From Sphingobacterium arenae (lineage in GTDB: Bacteria; Bacteroidota; Bacteroidia; Sphingobacteriales; Sphingobacteriaceae), in NCBI RefSeq assembly GCF_014692505.1, contig NZ_JACNYK010000001.1, positions 310,001-374,000 on the forward strand: a DNA stretch of 64,000 nucleotides, read 5' to 3'. Shown here piece after piece: positions 1 to 9,050 of the stretch; within the stretch, counting starts at the first letter, position 1, and each line of letters opens with the position of its first letter. Position numbers and translations under genes: made by a program. Under the pieces are notes generated by a model. The model had not been told where the DNA came from and did no database searches. It was given only the letters and a program-made list of their open reading frames with translations.

Positions 1-1023
1 CATCAATTCCGCCAAATTGGAATGATGGTAGCCTGTGATATATAGGGTATTTGGTCCAAATTTAGAATCCTTGCCGATCATTTCTATATTAATCATCGCA
101 ACGACCTTATCGGCATCAATATTATTGGAGAAGTATTTAGAGCCAAACATGCCGATCTCTTCTGCTGTGAAGGCGACAAAAATCAAGGTACGCTCGTTGA
201 TGCCCTCCTTTTTGAAATGTTTAGCCAAGGCAATCATGGCGGTCGTGCCGGAAGCATCGTCATCCGCGCCATTGGCTATGGAGTCTTTTCCCTCTGGTTC
301 AAGGATACCGATGTGATCGTAATGTGCAGAGAAAACAACAAATTCATCTGATTTAGATTTTCCTGGGATGACAGCAGCCACATTGAACAACGGAAAATCT
401 TCGTGTATGGTGTTGGCGACTATTTCAAAAATTCTGGTGTCTTTTTTCTTAATGGCGAACACTTTACTTGGACCGTTGGTTGCACCAGCTTGTTTTGGAA
501 TAACATTTTCACGTGAAAATATTTTTTTGAAACGTGCAAGCATAGGGGCAAAAGACGGGTCTATCCATACGATGTTATTGTTCGGATTGTTTCGCACGAT
601 ATCGCGGAATCGTTCCGAGAAATCATCTCCAGCGCTGATTTCCATAACTTCTATTTCCGAATCTTGATTCCAAGAAAGGATGGGATTACTATTTAGTATG
701 ATAAACTCATCGGTTTTCAATGCCGCTCCATTGATCTTGATGGATTCATTTTTCGTAGAAACTTTCGTTACCTCAAACGTCTGTCGGTAGTTTTCCTCGG
801 CATAAGGGTGTAAATCCACTTGCCGGAATTCCTCTGCAATAAAATCTGCTGCACGGGCAATATCGGGGCTTAATGCTGCCCTTCCGCGCATATCGTCGGC
901 GGCAAGTGTTGAGATAATACGTTCCACGTCCGCCGTTTCCACTGTTTGAGCAGTTACAGCTGATAGACAGGCAGCAAATTGGAAAAAGACAAAAAAATAG
1001 CCATGTAAAACTTTTTCTTTCAT
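1..1023 (-). CDS. M28 family metallopeptidase, C-terminus beyond the window
   Basis: The reading frame is open from an ATG at 1023 to the left edge, giving 341 residues without a stop, so the gene is cut by the window. Residues 1-26 form a signal peptide ending in SAVTAQ, so the enzyme is probably periplasmic or secreted. The zinc aminopeptidase motifs are present in order: HYDHIG (234-239), NGADDDASGT (251-260), AFTAEEIG (284-291) and INIEMIG (311-317). The His and Asp of the first two motifs and the Glu pair of the third are the expected di-zinc ligands and catalytic base of family M28. Roughly residues 90-225 form an inserted PA-like region. The substrate peptide cannot be told from the sequence. 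Confidence 0.9.
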   Translation of the reverse strand, partial: MKEKVLHGYFFVFFQFAACLSAVTAQTVETADVERIISTLAADDMRGRAALSPDIARAADFIAEEFRQVDLHPYAEENYRQTFEVTKVSTKNESIKINGAALKTDEFIILNSNPILSWNQDSEIEVMEISAGDDFSERFRDIVRNNPNNNIVWIDPSFAPMLARFKKIFSRENVIPKQAGATNGPSKVFAIKKKDTRIFEIVANTIHEDFPLFNVAAVIPGKSKSDEFVVFSAHYDHIGILEPEGKDSIANGADDDASGTTAMIALAKHFKKEGINERTLIFVAFTAEEIGMFGSKYFSNNIDADKVVAMINIEMIGKDSKFGPNTLYITGYHHSNLAELM

Positions 1024-1130
1024 AATAAGACTCCACTATGTGTGCCTAAAAATAGTATATTTCCTTTATAAATAGTGCTTGATGGCTGAGGAGAATTTAT
1101 GTAAGTTTGATACAAGAAAATATAAAAAAC

Positions 1131-1445
1131 ATGAAAGAAGTTACAGTTGAAGAGCTACAAGGAATGATAGATCGTAATGAAGATTTCCAACTTATCGATG
1201 TTCGTGAGCCTTTTGAATACGAAGTTTCTAATCTAGACGGCGTCAACATTCCCTTAGCAGGAATCGTAATCGAGGCGGATAAGGTTTCGAAAGATAAGCC
1301 GGTTATCATACATTGTCGTAGTGGTAAACGTAGTGCACAGGCGGTGATGTTATTGGAACAACAAGGGTTTGACAATTTATCCAACTTAGCGGGAGGTATA
1401 TTGGCCTGGAAGGAAGAAATTGATCCAGATATGGATGTATACTAG
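1131..1445 (+). CDS. single-domain rhodanese-like sulfurtransferase
   Basis: A 104-residue protein made of one rhodanese domain. It has the N-terminal LIDVREPFEYE motif and the active-site loop CRSGKRS, whose Cys would carry the persulfide. The C-terminal NLAGGILAWKEEID is the usual end of cytoplasmic GlpE-like proteins. I start it at ATG 1131; a TTG at 1107 would add eight residues that the family does not have. There is no signal peptide. The sulfur donor and acceptor are not evident from the neighbours (a divergent peptidase and glutamate dehydrogenase). Confidence 0.88.
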   Translation: MKEVTVEELQGMIDRNEDFQLIDVREPFEYEVSNLDGVNIPLAGIVIEADKVSKDKPVIIHCRSGKRSAQAVMLLEQQGFDNLSNLAGGILAWKEEIDPDMDVY

Positions 1446-1586
1446 TTTGTGAAAAACTTAATCAAAAGCTCTGTTATTTATTAAATCGCTATGAAAAAGG
1501 GATTTAAACATGAATACTTATAAATGTTTGCTATATTGCGCGATTTTGGAACAATAAGTTCCATTTAATCTTGAAATATATTAATA

Positions 1587-3011
1587 ATGGGAGCAGAAAA
1601 TTCAGAAAATGATACTTTTTTTGAAAGTGTCCAGCGCAACTTTGATAAAGCAGCGAAGTTGACGCGCTTTGATCACGGAATTTTAGAACAGATTAAGGCT
1701 TGTAACTCTATCCTTCGGGTGCGTTTTCCGGTAAAAATCGGAAATGACATTGAGGTTATCGAAGCATATAGAGTTCAGCATTCACATCACAAGTTACCTT
1801 GTAAAGGAGGTATTCGCTTTAGCTTGGAGGTTAATCAGGAAGAGGTAATGGCTCTAGCCTCTTTAATGACTTACAAGTGCGCTATTGTAAACGTTCCCTT
1901 TGGGGGCGCTAAGGGTGGAATAAAAATTAACTCGCGTAAATACACCGATTTTGAATTGGAAAATATTACACGTCGCTATACATCGGAGTTAGTCAAAAAG
2001 AATTTTATAGGTCCCGGTATTGATGTTCCTGCGCCAGATTATGGTACGAGCGCACGAGAGATGAGTTGGATCATGGATACATATACTTCTCTTAATCCAA
2101 ATGATATCGACGCCGAAGCATGTGTCACGGGTAAACCAGTCTCACAGGGTGGCGTTCGTGGTAGGGCGGAAGCAACGGGTCTAGGTGTATTCTTCGGTGT
2201 TCGCGAGGCGTGTTCTTTTCAGGAGGATATGGAGAAAATCGGACTCACTGCAGGTATTGCAGGCAAACGGATTATTGTTCAGGGATTAGGAAACGTGGGG
2301 TATCACGCTGCGAAATATTTTCAGGCGGCGGGAGCGAAACTTGTTGGTTTGATTGAATACGATGGAGCGATCTATGACGAAAACGGGTTGGATGTGGATT
2401 TAGTACAAGCTCATAGAAAGACGACAGGAAGTATTCTTAATTTCCCCGGCGCTATTAATATTTCAGACCCCGCAGAAGGGTTGGAACAACCATGCGATAT
2501 CCTTATTCCCGCAGCGTTGGAGAGTGTTATCCATAAGGACAATGCGGATCGTATTCAGGCCAAAATTGTGGGAGAAGCGGCTAACGGACCATTAACGGCG
2601 GATGCAGATGAGATCTTGAATAAAAAAGGTGTCCTGGTTATCCCCGATATTTATCTTAACGCAGGCGGCGTAACCGTTTCGTATTTTGAGTGGTTGAAGA
2701 ATCTTAGTCATGTGCGTTATGGACGTTTAGAAAAGCGTTTCAGTGAAAATATGTATAAAGAGCTCATTGATATTATTGAGTCCACCACAGGAAAACGTGT
2801 ATCGGATCTGGAGCGGAAAACTATTTTACGCGGGCCGGATGAAATAGATTTAGTGCATTCGGGATTGGAAGATACGATGATAGGTTCGTATCGTGAGATT
2901 CGGGATATTTATACCGGCCGAGAAGATGTAGAGAATTTACGCACAGCTGCGTTCCTCTGTGCTATCGAGAAGATCGGCGTAGCTTATGAAGAATTGGGAA
3001 TTTTCCCTTAA
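1587..3011 (+). CDS. gdhA: Glu/Leu/Phe/Val dehydrogenase (glutamate dehydrogenase)
   Basis: A 474-residue cytoplasmic enzyme that interconverts glutamate and 2-oxoglutarate plus ammonia. The N-terminal substrate domain has KGGIRF (73-78), the Lys-containing TYKCAIVNVPFGGAKGG stretch (95-111) and GPGIDVPAPD (142-151), as in hexameric glutamate dehydrogenases. The dinucleotide fold begins near residue 229 with the glycine motif GLGNVG. The cofactor (NAD or NADP) cannot be assigned safely. A small membrane protein gene follows after 18 bases, ahead of a strong terminator, so the two are probably co-transcribed. The symbol is by family; gdhB or rocG naming is also used. Confidence 0.9.
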   Translation: MGAENSENDTFFESVQRNFDKAAKLTRFDHGILEQIKACNSILRVRFPVKIGNDIEVIEAYRVQHSHHKLPCKGGIRFSLEVNQEEVMALASLMTYKCAIVNVPFGGAKGGIKINSRKYTDFELENITRRYTSELVKKNFIGPGIDVPAPDYGTSAREMSWIMDTYTSLNPNDIDAEACVTGKPVSQGGVRGRAEATGLGVFFGVREACSFQEDMEKIGLTAGIAGKRIIVQGLGNVGYHAAKYFQAAGAKLVGLIEYDGAIYDENGLDVDLVQAHRKTTGSILNFPGAINISDPAEGLEQPCDILIPAALESVIHKDNADRIQAKIVGEAANGPLTADADEILNKKGVLVIPDIYLNAGGVTVSYFEWLKNLSHVRYGRLEKRFSENMYKELIDIIESTTGKRVSDLERKTILRGPDEIDLVHSGLEDTMIGSYREIRDIYTGREDVENLRTAAFLCAIEKIGVAYEELGIFP

Positions 3012-3029
3012 ATAATAACAGGTTGTTCG

Positions 3030-3245
3030 ATGACAAAATATTTCATCTTAAATATTGTTTTAAATCTTGCTATTGCATTTTTAGTGTATAGTGGTATTAT
3101 GTCTTTCCAATCCGGAAATCATCTTTTTTTATTTATCTCTATAGCCTTGTTAGTGGTGCTGATTTACCTAAAGGTGGTGTTATTGAAGATTGTGAAGAAG
3201 AGTGTCCGGGAGGGTACGAAACAACAACCGAAGAAAAAAAAATAG
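3030..3245 (+). CDS. small two-helix membrane protein, unknown function
   Basis: A 71-residue protein with two hydrophobic helices (about residues 5-24 and 30-52) and a very basic tail ending in KKKK, which would stay in the cytoplasm. It starts with ATG 18 bases after glutamate dehydrogenase, and its stop codon lies inside the left arm of a terminator hairpin, so it looks like the last cistron of that operon. I recognise no family. Confidence 0.6.
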   Translation: MTKYFILNIVLNLAIAFLVYSGIMSFQSGNHLFLFISIALLVVLIYLKVVLLKIVKKSVREGTKQQPKKKK

Positions 3246-3266
3246 AGACGCAAGAATTGCGTCTCT
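3244..3266. terminator. bidirectional hairpin terminator between gdh operon and gcvT
   Basis: Perfect 10-bp stem (arms 3244-3253 and 3257-3266) with a three-base GAA loop, overlapping the stop codon of the small membrane gene. It separates two convergent genes and is followed by AT-rich sequence on the plus strand and preceded by an A-run on the other, so it can serve both. Confidence 0.75.
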
Positions 3267-3286
3267 ATAATATTATAGCACGAGCT

Positions 3287-4369
3287 CTATTTGACAAAAG
3301 GTGGTTTTTTAACGACGGCTTTTACCGTTTGATTTCGAATGGATATATATATATCCGTTCCCTCTTTAGAAAAGGCTTTGTCTACGTATCCCAACCCGAT
3401 TGATTTTTTCAGCGTTGGCGATTGCGTACCAGAGGTTACGCGCCCAATTTTATTGCCTTCGGCATCAACAATTTCATAGTCATGGCGCGGAATACCACGT
3501 TCCAGCATTTCGAAACCAACCAATTTCTGAGAACCCCCATTTTCTTTTTCAGCTTTTAAGTTGTCACTGTTTACAAAATCGTTGGTGAATTTTGTTACCC
3601 AGCCAAGACCAGCGGCGAATGGGGAGGTGTTTTCGTCAATGTCATTACCATAAAGACAAAAGCCCATTTCCAAACGTAATGTATCACGAGCCCCTAAGCC
3701 GATCGGTTTGATGCCATATGCTTCGCCCGCTTGGAAGATCGCATCCCATATCTTTTTCGCGTTTTCATTCGCTACATAAATTTCAAATCCTCCGGCACCC
3801 GTATAGCCCGTGGCAGATATCAATACGTTGTCAACGCCCGCGAATGTACCTTTTTTAAAAGTATAATATTCCATCTTCGCTAATTCAATATCAGTAAGTC
3901 CCTCTAAGGCTTCGGCAGCTTTCGGACCTTGAACCGCAAACAAGGAGGTTTTGTCAGAAATGTCCTGCATCTCCACATCATAGTCGTTGTAATTGCTGAT
4001 CCATTTCCAATCTTTTTCTATGTTGGATGCATTAACGACTAATAGGTAGGTCTGTGCGTCAATACGATAAGTTAAAAAATCGTCAACGATTCCACCTGTT
4101 TCATTGGGTATATAGGCGTATTGTATCTTGCCATCATACAATTTGGAAACGTCATTGGAAGATATCTTTTGGATTAAATCCATCGCTTTTTCCCCTTTTA
4201 GGATAAACTCGCCCATATGGCTGACGTCGAATACGCCGACCGCAGTGCGAACGGTTTCGTGTTCGTCGTTAATTCCGGAATATTGGACGGGCATGTTAAA
4301 CCCCGCAAAAGGCACCATTTTAGCCCCTAGAGCGACATGATGCTCGGCTAACGCTATGTTTTTGATCAT
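3287..4369 (-). CDS. gcvT: aminomethyltransferase, glycine cleavage T protein
   Basis: A 360-residue GcvT. It takes the aminomethyl group from lipoylated H protein and transfers it to tetrahydrofolate, releasing ammonia. Visible signatures are the start LAEHHVALGAKMVPFAGFNMPVQY (broken here by position, residues 7-30), FDVSHMGE near 47, GYTGAGGFEIY near 190 and the C-terminal barrel with GIPRHDYEI and VTSGTQSPTLKKSIG. The partner gcvP lies about 12 kb away on the other strand; gcvH and the lpd gene are not in the window. Confidence 0.95.
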   Translation of the reverse strand: MIKNIALAEHHVALGAKMVPFAGFNMPVQYSGINDEHETVRTAVGVFDVSHMGEFILKGEKAMDLIQKISSNDVSKLYDGKIQYAYIPNETGGIVDDFLTYRIDAQTYLLVVNASNIEKDWKWISNYNDYDVEMQDISDKTSLFAVQGPKAAEALEGLTDIELAKMEYYTFKKGTFAGVDNVLISATGYTGAGGFEIYVANENAKKIWDAIFQAGEAYGIKPIGLGARDTLRLEMGFCLYGNDIDENTSPFAAGLGWVTKFTNDFVNSDNLKAEKENGGSQKLVGFEMLERGIPRHDYEIVDAEGNKIGRVTSGTQSPTLKKSIGLGYVDKAFSKEGTDIYISIRNQTVKAVVKKPPFVK

Positions 4370-4535
4370 GATATCTAAATTTTTTCAAACCTAACTAAAA
4401 TGCTTTGCATTCACGAACCGAATTTTAAATGAGCTCATGCATGCTTCTAAAAGTAAATAAAAATGCATAATTCCTAAAAATATAAAATTATCCGGCATAA
4501 TTTATTTCGTCCGCATTATAAACAAATAGGCCATG

Positions 4536-5213
4536 TTACAAGCCTGATATTTGTCGTACGCGCATAAATTCGGGAAGCGGAGGCGCTTCGATGTTAATTT
4601 CTTGCAGCGTCCGTGGATGCTTAAATGTTAGACCCCGTGCATGGAGCATCATCGTCTCCATAGCAAATTGTTCTTTCCAAAGCTTGTTTTGTTTATTGCA
4701 ACCGTGCGGCCTATCTGCAATGATGGGATGGAAAATGTGGGCAAGGTGTTTACGAATTTGGTGCATCCTACCGGTCTGAGGCTTTACCTCTACGAACGAA
4801 TAACGGGAAGTAGCGTGCTTTCCAAAAGGAATATTAATTTCCGTACGGGATATGGTTCGATAATGTGTCACAGCGTCTTGTAAGACACCATTCTCTTTGC
4901 GAAGGGGGTAATCAATAGTTCCTTCGTCATCGGTATAACCCCGCACAATAGCCCAATATATTTTTGATATTTGGTTATTAGCAAAGAGTTGTTGGGTGAG
5001 CGAGTCCATTTCCCTGTTTCTGGAGAAGAGTAGGACGCCCCCTGTTTTGCGATCTAGACGATGTGCTGGAAATACGATCTGCTGTATCTGATCACGCAAG
5101 AGTTGTAAGGCAAATTCAGAGACGTTGGCTGCTATAGACGACCGATGTACCAATAATCCATGTGGTTTATTAATAGCGATCAGGTCATCATCTTCATAGA
5201 GAATATCCAGCAT
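4536..5213 (-). CDS. truC: tRNA pseudouridine(65) synthase-type RluA-family enzyme
   Basis: A 225-residue RluA-family pseudouridine synthase. The catalytic Asp is D54 in HRLDRKTGGVLLF. The RPHG...NK segment and the MMLHA motif near residue 190 are more like TruC (uridine 65 of tRNA) than RluC or RluD, and there is no S4 domain. It is shorter than Escherichia coli TruC, mainly at the C-terminus. Its ATG overlaps the TAA of the upstream gene by one base (TAATG), which implies translational coupling. The exact RNA target is inferred. Confidence 0.75.
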   Translation of the reverse strand: MLDILYEDDDLIAINKPHGLLVHRSSIAANVSEFALQLLRDQIQQIVFPAHRLDRKTGGVLLFSRNREMDSLTQQLFANNQISKIYWAIVRGYTDDEGTIDYPLRKENGVLQDAVTHYRTISRTEINIPFGKHATSRYSFVEVKPQTGRMHQIRKHLAHIFHPIIADRPHGCNKQNKLWKEQFAMETMMLHARGLTFKHPRTLQEINIEAPPLPEFMRVRQISGL

Positions 5214-5584
5214 TAGAGGCCCTCTTTTATCAATTTGGCTATCTCAGCTGCTTTTTCATCTATTTTAGGGCTGAGCCAGATGGTGCCAAACGCTCCCCCG
5301 CCGATGGTATTTTCCTGGTGACCCACATGTATTTTGGTGAGCGAAAAGAGGTAGTAGTTTTCTACCATAACATGGTTTCGCATGAATTGGTCGATTAAGG
5401 TATTTCCAAAAAGCTGTATACCAAAATCTATAGCCTGTTCGTTTTGTTCCCCCGCCTCTTGTTTAAGAAGCACTATGGCTTTTTCTCTAACTATCTTTTC
5501 GTGCTGCTCCTGTTTCGGATTGCTGAAAAAAGCGATAAGCATGAGTACAATCATACTTAGAGCGAATATTCTTGTTTTGCTCAT
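5213..5584 (-). CDS. DUF4359-like single-pass protein
   Basis: About 123 residues from ATG 5584; a TTG at 5593 would add only three. One N-terminal hydrophobic segment (residues 4-20) is followed at once by SNPKQEQHEKIVREKA, resembling the small DUF4359 family with its conserved NP after the membrane segment. The remainder, with YYLFSLTKIHVG and GAFGTIWL, would be periplasmic. It is coupled to the pseudouridine synthase by a one-base stop/start overlap and follows the DUF4112 gene after 18 bases. Function unknown; the family assignment is from memory of its pattern. Confidence 0.6.
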   Translation of the reverse strand: MSKTRIFALSMIVLMLIAFFSNPKQEQHEKIVREKAIVLLKQEAGEQNEQAIDFGIQLFGNTLIDQFMRNHVMVENYYLFSLTKIHVGHQENTIGGGAFGTIWLSPKIDEKAAEIAKLIKEGL

Positions 5585-5602
5585 ATACTGCAAAAATAGC
5601 GA

Positions 5603-6085
5603 TTAGTGTGCAATGATTCCTATTATCCATTCGCCGAAGATCCATAGCAGGTAAATAAAGAACATACATAAGGCAAGCAAAAAGACAAATAATGCGGTTA
5701 ATATTCCTTTGGCGCTTCCCTCGTGTTTACCTTCATTATAGTGCTCCTTTAATATTTTGACGTTTCGTTGATTGGCTTTAAAAAAGAAATCGACAATATT
5801 TCCTAGAATAGGGATAGAGCCTAAAATAGCATCGAATATACTATTTAACAACATTTTGGTTGCTGCTTTAGAACTTACGCCGTTTCGAAACATCACTAGA
5901 ACTAACAAAACGGATGTCGCAAAGGTGATGGTTTGTCCAAGAACGGGAAAGAAGTTTAATAGAGGATCAAGTCCGAAACGGAACCCGCCGATTTTGAACT
6001 TGTTATCCAATAGGGTGGAGACGCGCTCCACCCATCTTAGTTCTCGTATTCTTTTTTCTTTTTCAAAAGAAAGATTGTTTTTCAT
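5603..6085 (-). CDS. DUF4112 membrane protein
   Basis: A 160-residue protein of the DUF4112 type. It starts with a charged region (RELRWVERVSTLLDNKFKIGG), then the conserved GLDPLLNFFPVLG followed by a hydrophobic helix, a second conserved block DAILGSIPILGNIVDFFFKAN, and two more hydrophobic stretches at the C-terminus (about 125-158). No catalytic motif is visible. It leads a compact minus-strand run with the DUF4359-like gene and truC. Confidence 0.8.
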   Translation of the reverse strand: MKNNLSFEKEKRIRELRWVERVSTLLDNKFKIGGFRFGLDPLLNFFPVLGQTITFATSVLLVLVMFRNGVSSKAATKMLLNSIFDAILGSIPILGNIVDFFFKANQRNVKILKEHYNEGKHEGSAKGILTALFVFLLALCMFFIYLLWIFGEWIIGIIAH

Positions 6086-6128
6086 CCGGAGATATAAAAC
6101 AGTTCTACTTTAAAAGAACTATAAAAAA

Positions 6129-6857
6129 CTACAATAACTCAAAAACACCATCGATGTTACAGGTGAGCTTGATCGGGCGCACGTTGATATCGAGGTCTCC
6201 TCCCTCCGAGGATGCATCGGCTCCCATTTCTGCTTTTGCAGACATGGCGTACATGCGTGGAGTCGGCGAGATATCGTTCCAACCAAACGAACTGTTGTCG
6301 TTAATAACGAGTACTTTTCCGATTTTATCTCCGGTAGCCGTAGCGATAATCTCTGCATTGGTACGGGCGTCCTGTACTGCTGCTACTTTTAATTCTTTCT
6401 CAATCTGACGCTTTTGAGAGTGATCGTAGCCGTTTATCGAAGTGTTTTGTACCCCTTTGGGATCCACTTGATCCAACATGCTATTCAATCCGTTGAGATT
6501 AGACACTTTTATTCTATATTGTTTCGCTTGTAGTAACTGTTTGTTTTCCTTTTTCTTCGAACTGTCATAGTTGTAACTGTAAATGTTTTGGATGTTGAAA
6601 TCCTCTTTTTTAACCCCGATAGCTAATGCAGCATCATAAAGTTGCTTTTCCAGTGTTTCGATATCGACTTTCTTTTTAACGTTGCCATCTACAAAGTATT
6701 CCCGTAAGGAAATGGAAATGTAAACGATATCAGGTGTGACCTCTTTTTCAGCATATCCTCTAGTGGATACTCTTCTACTGGATTCGAAATTATTGGTTTG
6801 TGCGTTGGACATGGATACCATACAGACTGCTAAAATTAAACCGATTATTTTTTTCAT
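6129..6857 (-). CDS. SIMPL domain (DUF541) protein, exported
   Basis: A 242-residue protein with a signal peptide (residues 1-19, ending in SNAQ) and one SIMPL/DUF541 domain. Typical pieces are the VSTRGYAEKEVTPDIVYISISL start, the KEDFNIQNIYSY block and the closing RPIKLTCNIDGVFELL. Such proteins are periplasmic or outer-membrane associated; their biochemical role is poorly defined. A stretch of 43 bases with no clear terminator separates it from the DUF4112 gene downstream. Confidence 0.85.
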   Translation of the reverse strand: MKKIIGLILAVCMVSMSNAQTNNFESSRRVSTRGYAEKEVTPDIVYISISLREYFVDGNVKKKVDIETLEKQLYDAALAIGVKKEDFNIQNIYSYNYDSSKKKENKQLLQAKQYRIKVSNLNGLNSMLDQVDPKGVQNTSINGYDHSQKRQIEKELKVAAVQDARTNAEIIATATGDKIGKVLVINDNSSFGWNDISPTPRMYAMSAKAEMGADASSEGGDLDINVRPIKLTCNIDGVFELL

Positions 6858-7007
6858 ATTTTTTATCTTAATTGTTACTTAATACAAAATTGCATGCGTA
6901 TTGTTTGACGATACTAGTTGCTTTTCGTTTAAAAGTGAAAATAAATAAAGAGACATTAGAAATTAATTTATACCTTTAGAAATAATACATAATAATACAT
7001 TACAATA

Positions 7008-7199
7008 ATGCAAGAAGGCGTAGTAAAATTTTTTAATGAAACCAAAGGTTTCGGTTTCATTATCCCTAACTCTGGCGAGAGTGAAATTTTTGTTCATGTG
7101 TCAGGATTAGTAGACAAAGTTCGTGAGAATGATCATGTATCTTACGAAGTAGAACAAGGCCGTAAAGGTCTTAATGCGGTAAATGTAAAGCTTATCTAA
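7008..7199 (+). CDS. cold-shock domain protein
   Basis: A 63-residue CspA-type OB-fold protein that would bind single-stranded RNA or DNA. It has RNP1 as KGFGFI (residues 14-19) and RNP2 as IFVHVS (27-32), and the GVVKFFN start. It is monocistronic: an AT-rich upstream region with a near-match -7 box (TACCTTTA at 6971-6978) precedes it, and a strong terminator follows. There is no long leader of the kind known from E. coli cspA. Confidence 0.93.
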   Translation: MQEGVVKFFNETKGFGFIIPNSGESEIFVHVSGLVDKVRENDHVSYEVEQGRKGLNAVNVKLI

Positions 7200-7224
7200 T
7201 TTAGATTTCAAATATATTTATTGT

Positions 7225-7265
7225 GAAGGGCTGTTTTTCAAAGAGGAAAAACAGCTTCTTTTTTT
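7225..7265 (+). terminator. intrinsic terminator of the cold-shock gene
   Basis: Arms GAAG..CTGTTTTT (7225-7238) and AAAAACAGCTTC (7247-7258) pair with a two-base G bulge and are followed by a seven-base T run (7259-7265). Confidence 0.8.
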
Positions 7266-7280
7266 AGAGATTTATTAAGA

Positions 7281-7306
7281 AAGCCAGACATTTTACTGTC
7301 TGGCTT
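7281..7306. terminator. hairpin terminator at the end of the DUF805 gene
   Basis: Perfect 10-bp stem AAGCCAGACA (7281-7290) and TGTCTGGCTT (7297-7306) with a six-base loop. It ends five bases before the stop of the minus-strand DUF805 gene, so it mainly serves that gene and also backs up the cold-shock terminator. Confidence 0.7.
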
Positions 7307-7311
7307 TGCAT

Positions 7312-7758
7312 TTATACGTTAGGGTTGTTCGTAAATGGGTTGTTTCCCGGAGTCGGCGGGAAGTTGCCAAATGGGTTGGGATCATCACCGCTTGCTTTTG
7401 GATCAGGGCCAAACTCGTTTGGTCCCTTGTCACCTTCTTTGATCATCAGATAAAGGAAATATAGGTTGACAATCGGAATAAAAGAGAAAATAATGTACCA
7501 TGTGGGGCAACCCGTATCATGTAACCTACGTACGCCTACCGCTAGTGTAGGAATAAGTAGCGCAAGAGAGACCAACCCCAAAATACCATATACTAACCCG
7601 CCCAAAATAGAGCTGATATAGGAGAGTATACCTCCGACGATGCTGATAGCAACATAGATTAGCCAAACAAATAAAACGAACATCCAGAATTCTTTTCTGC
7701 GTGCCCGGCCGTCGAAATTAGCATAGTTTTCTTTTAGTGTTTTCAGAAACCAGTCCAT
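7312..7758 (-). CDS. DUF805 membrane protein
   Basis: A 148-residue DUF805 protein. It begins with the family pattern WFLKTLKENYANFDGRARR-KEFW, has three to four hydrophobic helices, and contains the conserved VRRLHDTG motif near residue 77. The C-terminal 35 residues are low in complexity, rich in Pro, Asn and Gly (GNNPFTNNPNV). The molecular role of DUF805 proteins is not established. It is a single gene with its own terminator. Confidence 0.88.
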   Translation of the reverse strand: MDWFLKTLKENYANFDGRARRKEFWMFVLFVWLIYVAISIVGGILSYISSILGGLVYGILGLVSLALLIPTLAVGVRRLHDTGCPTWYIIFSFIPIVNLYFLYLMIKEGDKGPNEFGPDPKASGDDPNPFGNFPPTPGNNPFTNNPNV

Positions 7759-7836
7759 AACAGTAGATTTTAAATAAAGTAAGTAAACGATTTTTGCCAG
7801 TTTAAAAATAGCAATAAAAATGTTACATCAAAATAT

Positions 7837-8562
7837 TTAGTTAAATATTTCTTCTAGGATGTACATTGAGTTTACTTGACCGAAGTTTTCCGTATGAAGC
7901 CGGTAAAATTCGAGCACTTTTTCGAGGAGATACTTGCGATCGTTCTTATTTATTTTGATACCGTTTGATTTTTCGAAATCCGTTTGTAGCAAATGGTAAA
8001 AAATTGCGGTGTGTGGCTCTTGCAATACATGGGTATGTGCAGGGAGCCTATCGGTAAATACACCCTCTACTAAATTAAAATAAGCGTATTGTTGTTTATG
8101 ATGATGTAGGGGTAAGAAGCCGAGGAAGCGGCTTAGCTTAATGAGGAAGATCAAGTGGAAATTTGACAGAGGCTTATCTGTCTTATCCAGCCATATAATA
8201 GACTGTTGCACGAAGTTAAAAAGAAAAGCATCCGGAGATTGATGACGGAGCACCTTATATAATATTTCGTTTAGGAATAAGGCTAATGATCCTTTTACGA
8301 TGTCTAAGGGTATGTCGATTAGCAGCGGGCGTGGATAAGCTTCCTTTATACGCTGTAATCCGCTGCTCTCTTTATTATAAACCACGAGGTCCAGGAGATG
8401 TAAAGGCTGAAAGATATTCGCTGGAATACGTGCTTTCGGTTTTCTCGCCCCGTTGATGAGGTAAGACTGCATAGCGAACGTTTCTGTGAAAATATGGACA
8501 ACAATACTGTTGTCGGTATAGTTGGTTGTTTTGAGCGCAATTCCTGGCGTTTTGTGAAGCAT
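7837..8562 (-). CDS. recO: DNA repair protein RecO
   Basis: A 241-residue RecO, which works with RecR and RecF to load RecA on SSB-coated single strands. The N-terminal OB fold shows the family pattern of a TPGIALKTTNYTDNS start and LINGARKPKA. The middle is helical, with EILYKVLRHQSPD. The Bacteroidota form lacks the four-Cys zinc site of many RecO proteins, and I see none here. It has its own transcription unit, divergent from rpmB. Confidence 0.88.
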   Translation of the reverse strand: MLHKTPGIALKTTNYTDNSIVVHIFTETFAMQSYLINGARKPKARIPANIFQPLHLLDLVVYNKESSGLQRIKEAYPRPLLIDIPLDIVKGSLALFLNEILYKVLRHQSPDAFLFNFVQQSIIWLDKTDKPLSNFHLIFLIKLSRFLGFLPLHHHKQQYAYFNLVEGVFTDRLPAHTHVLQEPHTAIFYHLLQTDFEKSNGIKINKNDRKYLLEKVLEFYRLHTENFGQVNSMYILEEIFN

Positions 8563-8660
8563 GTCAGATTAAAAAAACAAATATACGAAAGCGAAAATTA
8601 TCTCGCGTTAGAAAACGCGATGTGGATTGTGGAAAACTTTTAAAAAAAACATTTCATTGC

Positions 8661-8691
8661 TTGCAATTCACAAATTAAATATGGATATTTG
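8661..8691 (+). promoter_or_regulatory. probable promoter of rpmB-rpmG-DUF4295
   Basis: TTGC at 8661-8664 and GATATTTG at 8684-8691 lie 19 bp apart, which matches the Bacteroidota promoter TTTG-N19-TAnnTTTG with one mismatch in each box. It is the best match upstream of rpmB and leaves a leader of about 50 bases. Confidence 0.45.
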
Positions 8692-8745
8692 CAAACTCTT
8701 TGTGAAAAGAGCGATTTGGAGAAACAACATTAAAAATCAAATATC

Positions 8746-8979
8746 ATGTCAAGAATTTGTGATTTAACAGGCAAGGCGGCATTAACAGGGAATAGCGTTT
8801 CACACTCAAACGTTAAAACGAAACGTAGGTTTTATCCTAATTTACAAACAAAACGTTTTTATATTCCAGAAGAAGACCGTTGGATTACGCTGAAAGTATC
8901 AACTTCGGCGATCAAAACGATTAACAAAAAAGGAATTTCAGCAGTAATCGATAAATTTATCAAAAAAGGATCTATTTAA
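8746..8979 (+). CDS. rpmB: 50S ribosomal protein L28
   Basis: A 77-residue bL28. It has the family start MSRICDLTGKAALTGNSVSHS with paired basic motif KTKRRFYPNLQTKRF. The zinc-binding Cys pairs found in some bL28 proteins are missing apart from one Cys, so this is the zinc-free type. It is first in an operon with rpmG and the DUF4295 gene. No Shine-Dalgarno is visible; the upstream is A-rich, as is usual in this phylum. Confidence 0.97.
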   Translation: MSRICDLTGKAALTGNSVSHSNVKTKRRFYPNLQTKRFYIPEEDRWITLKVSTSAIKTINKKGISAVIDKFIKKGSI

Positions 8980-9050
8980 TCGTTACCGCCTGTTATCAAA
9001 ATATTCATGAAATCTGTCCGTTTTTTTAACGGACAAAATAAAGTAAAATA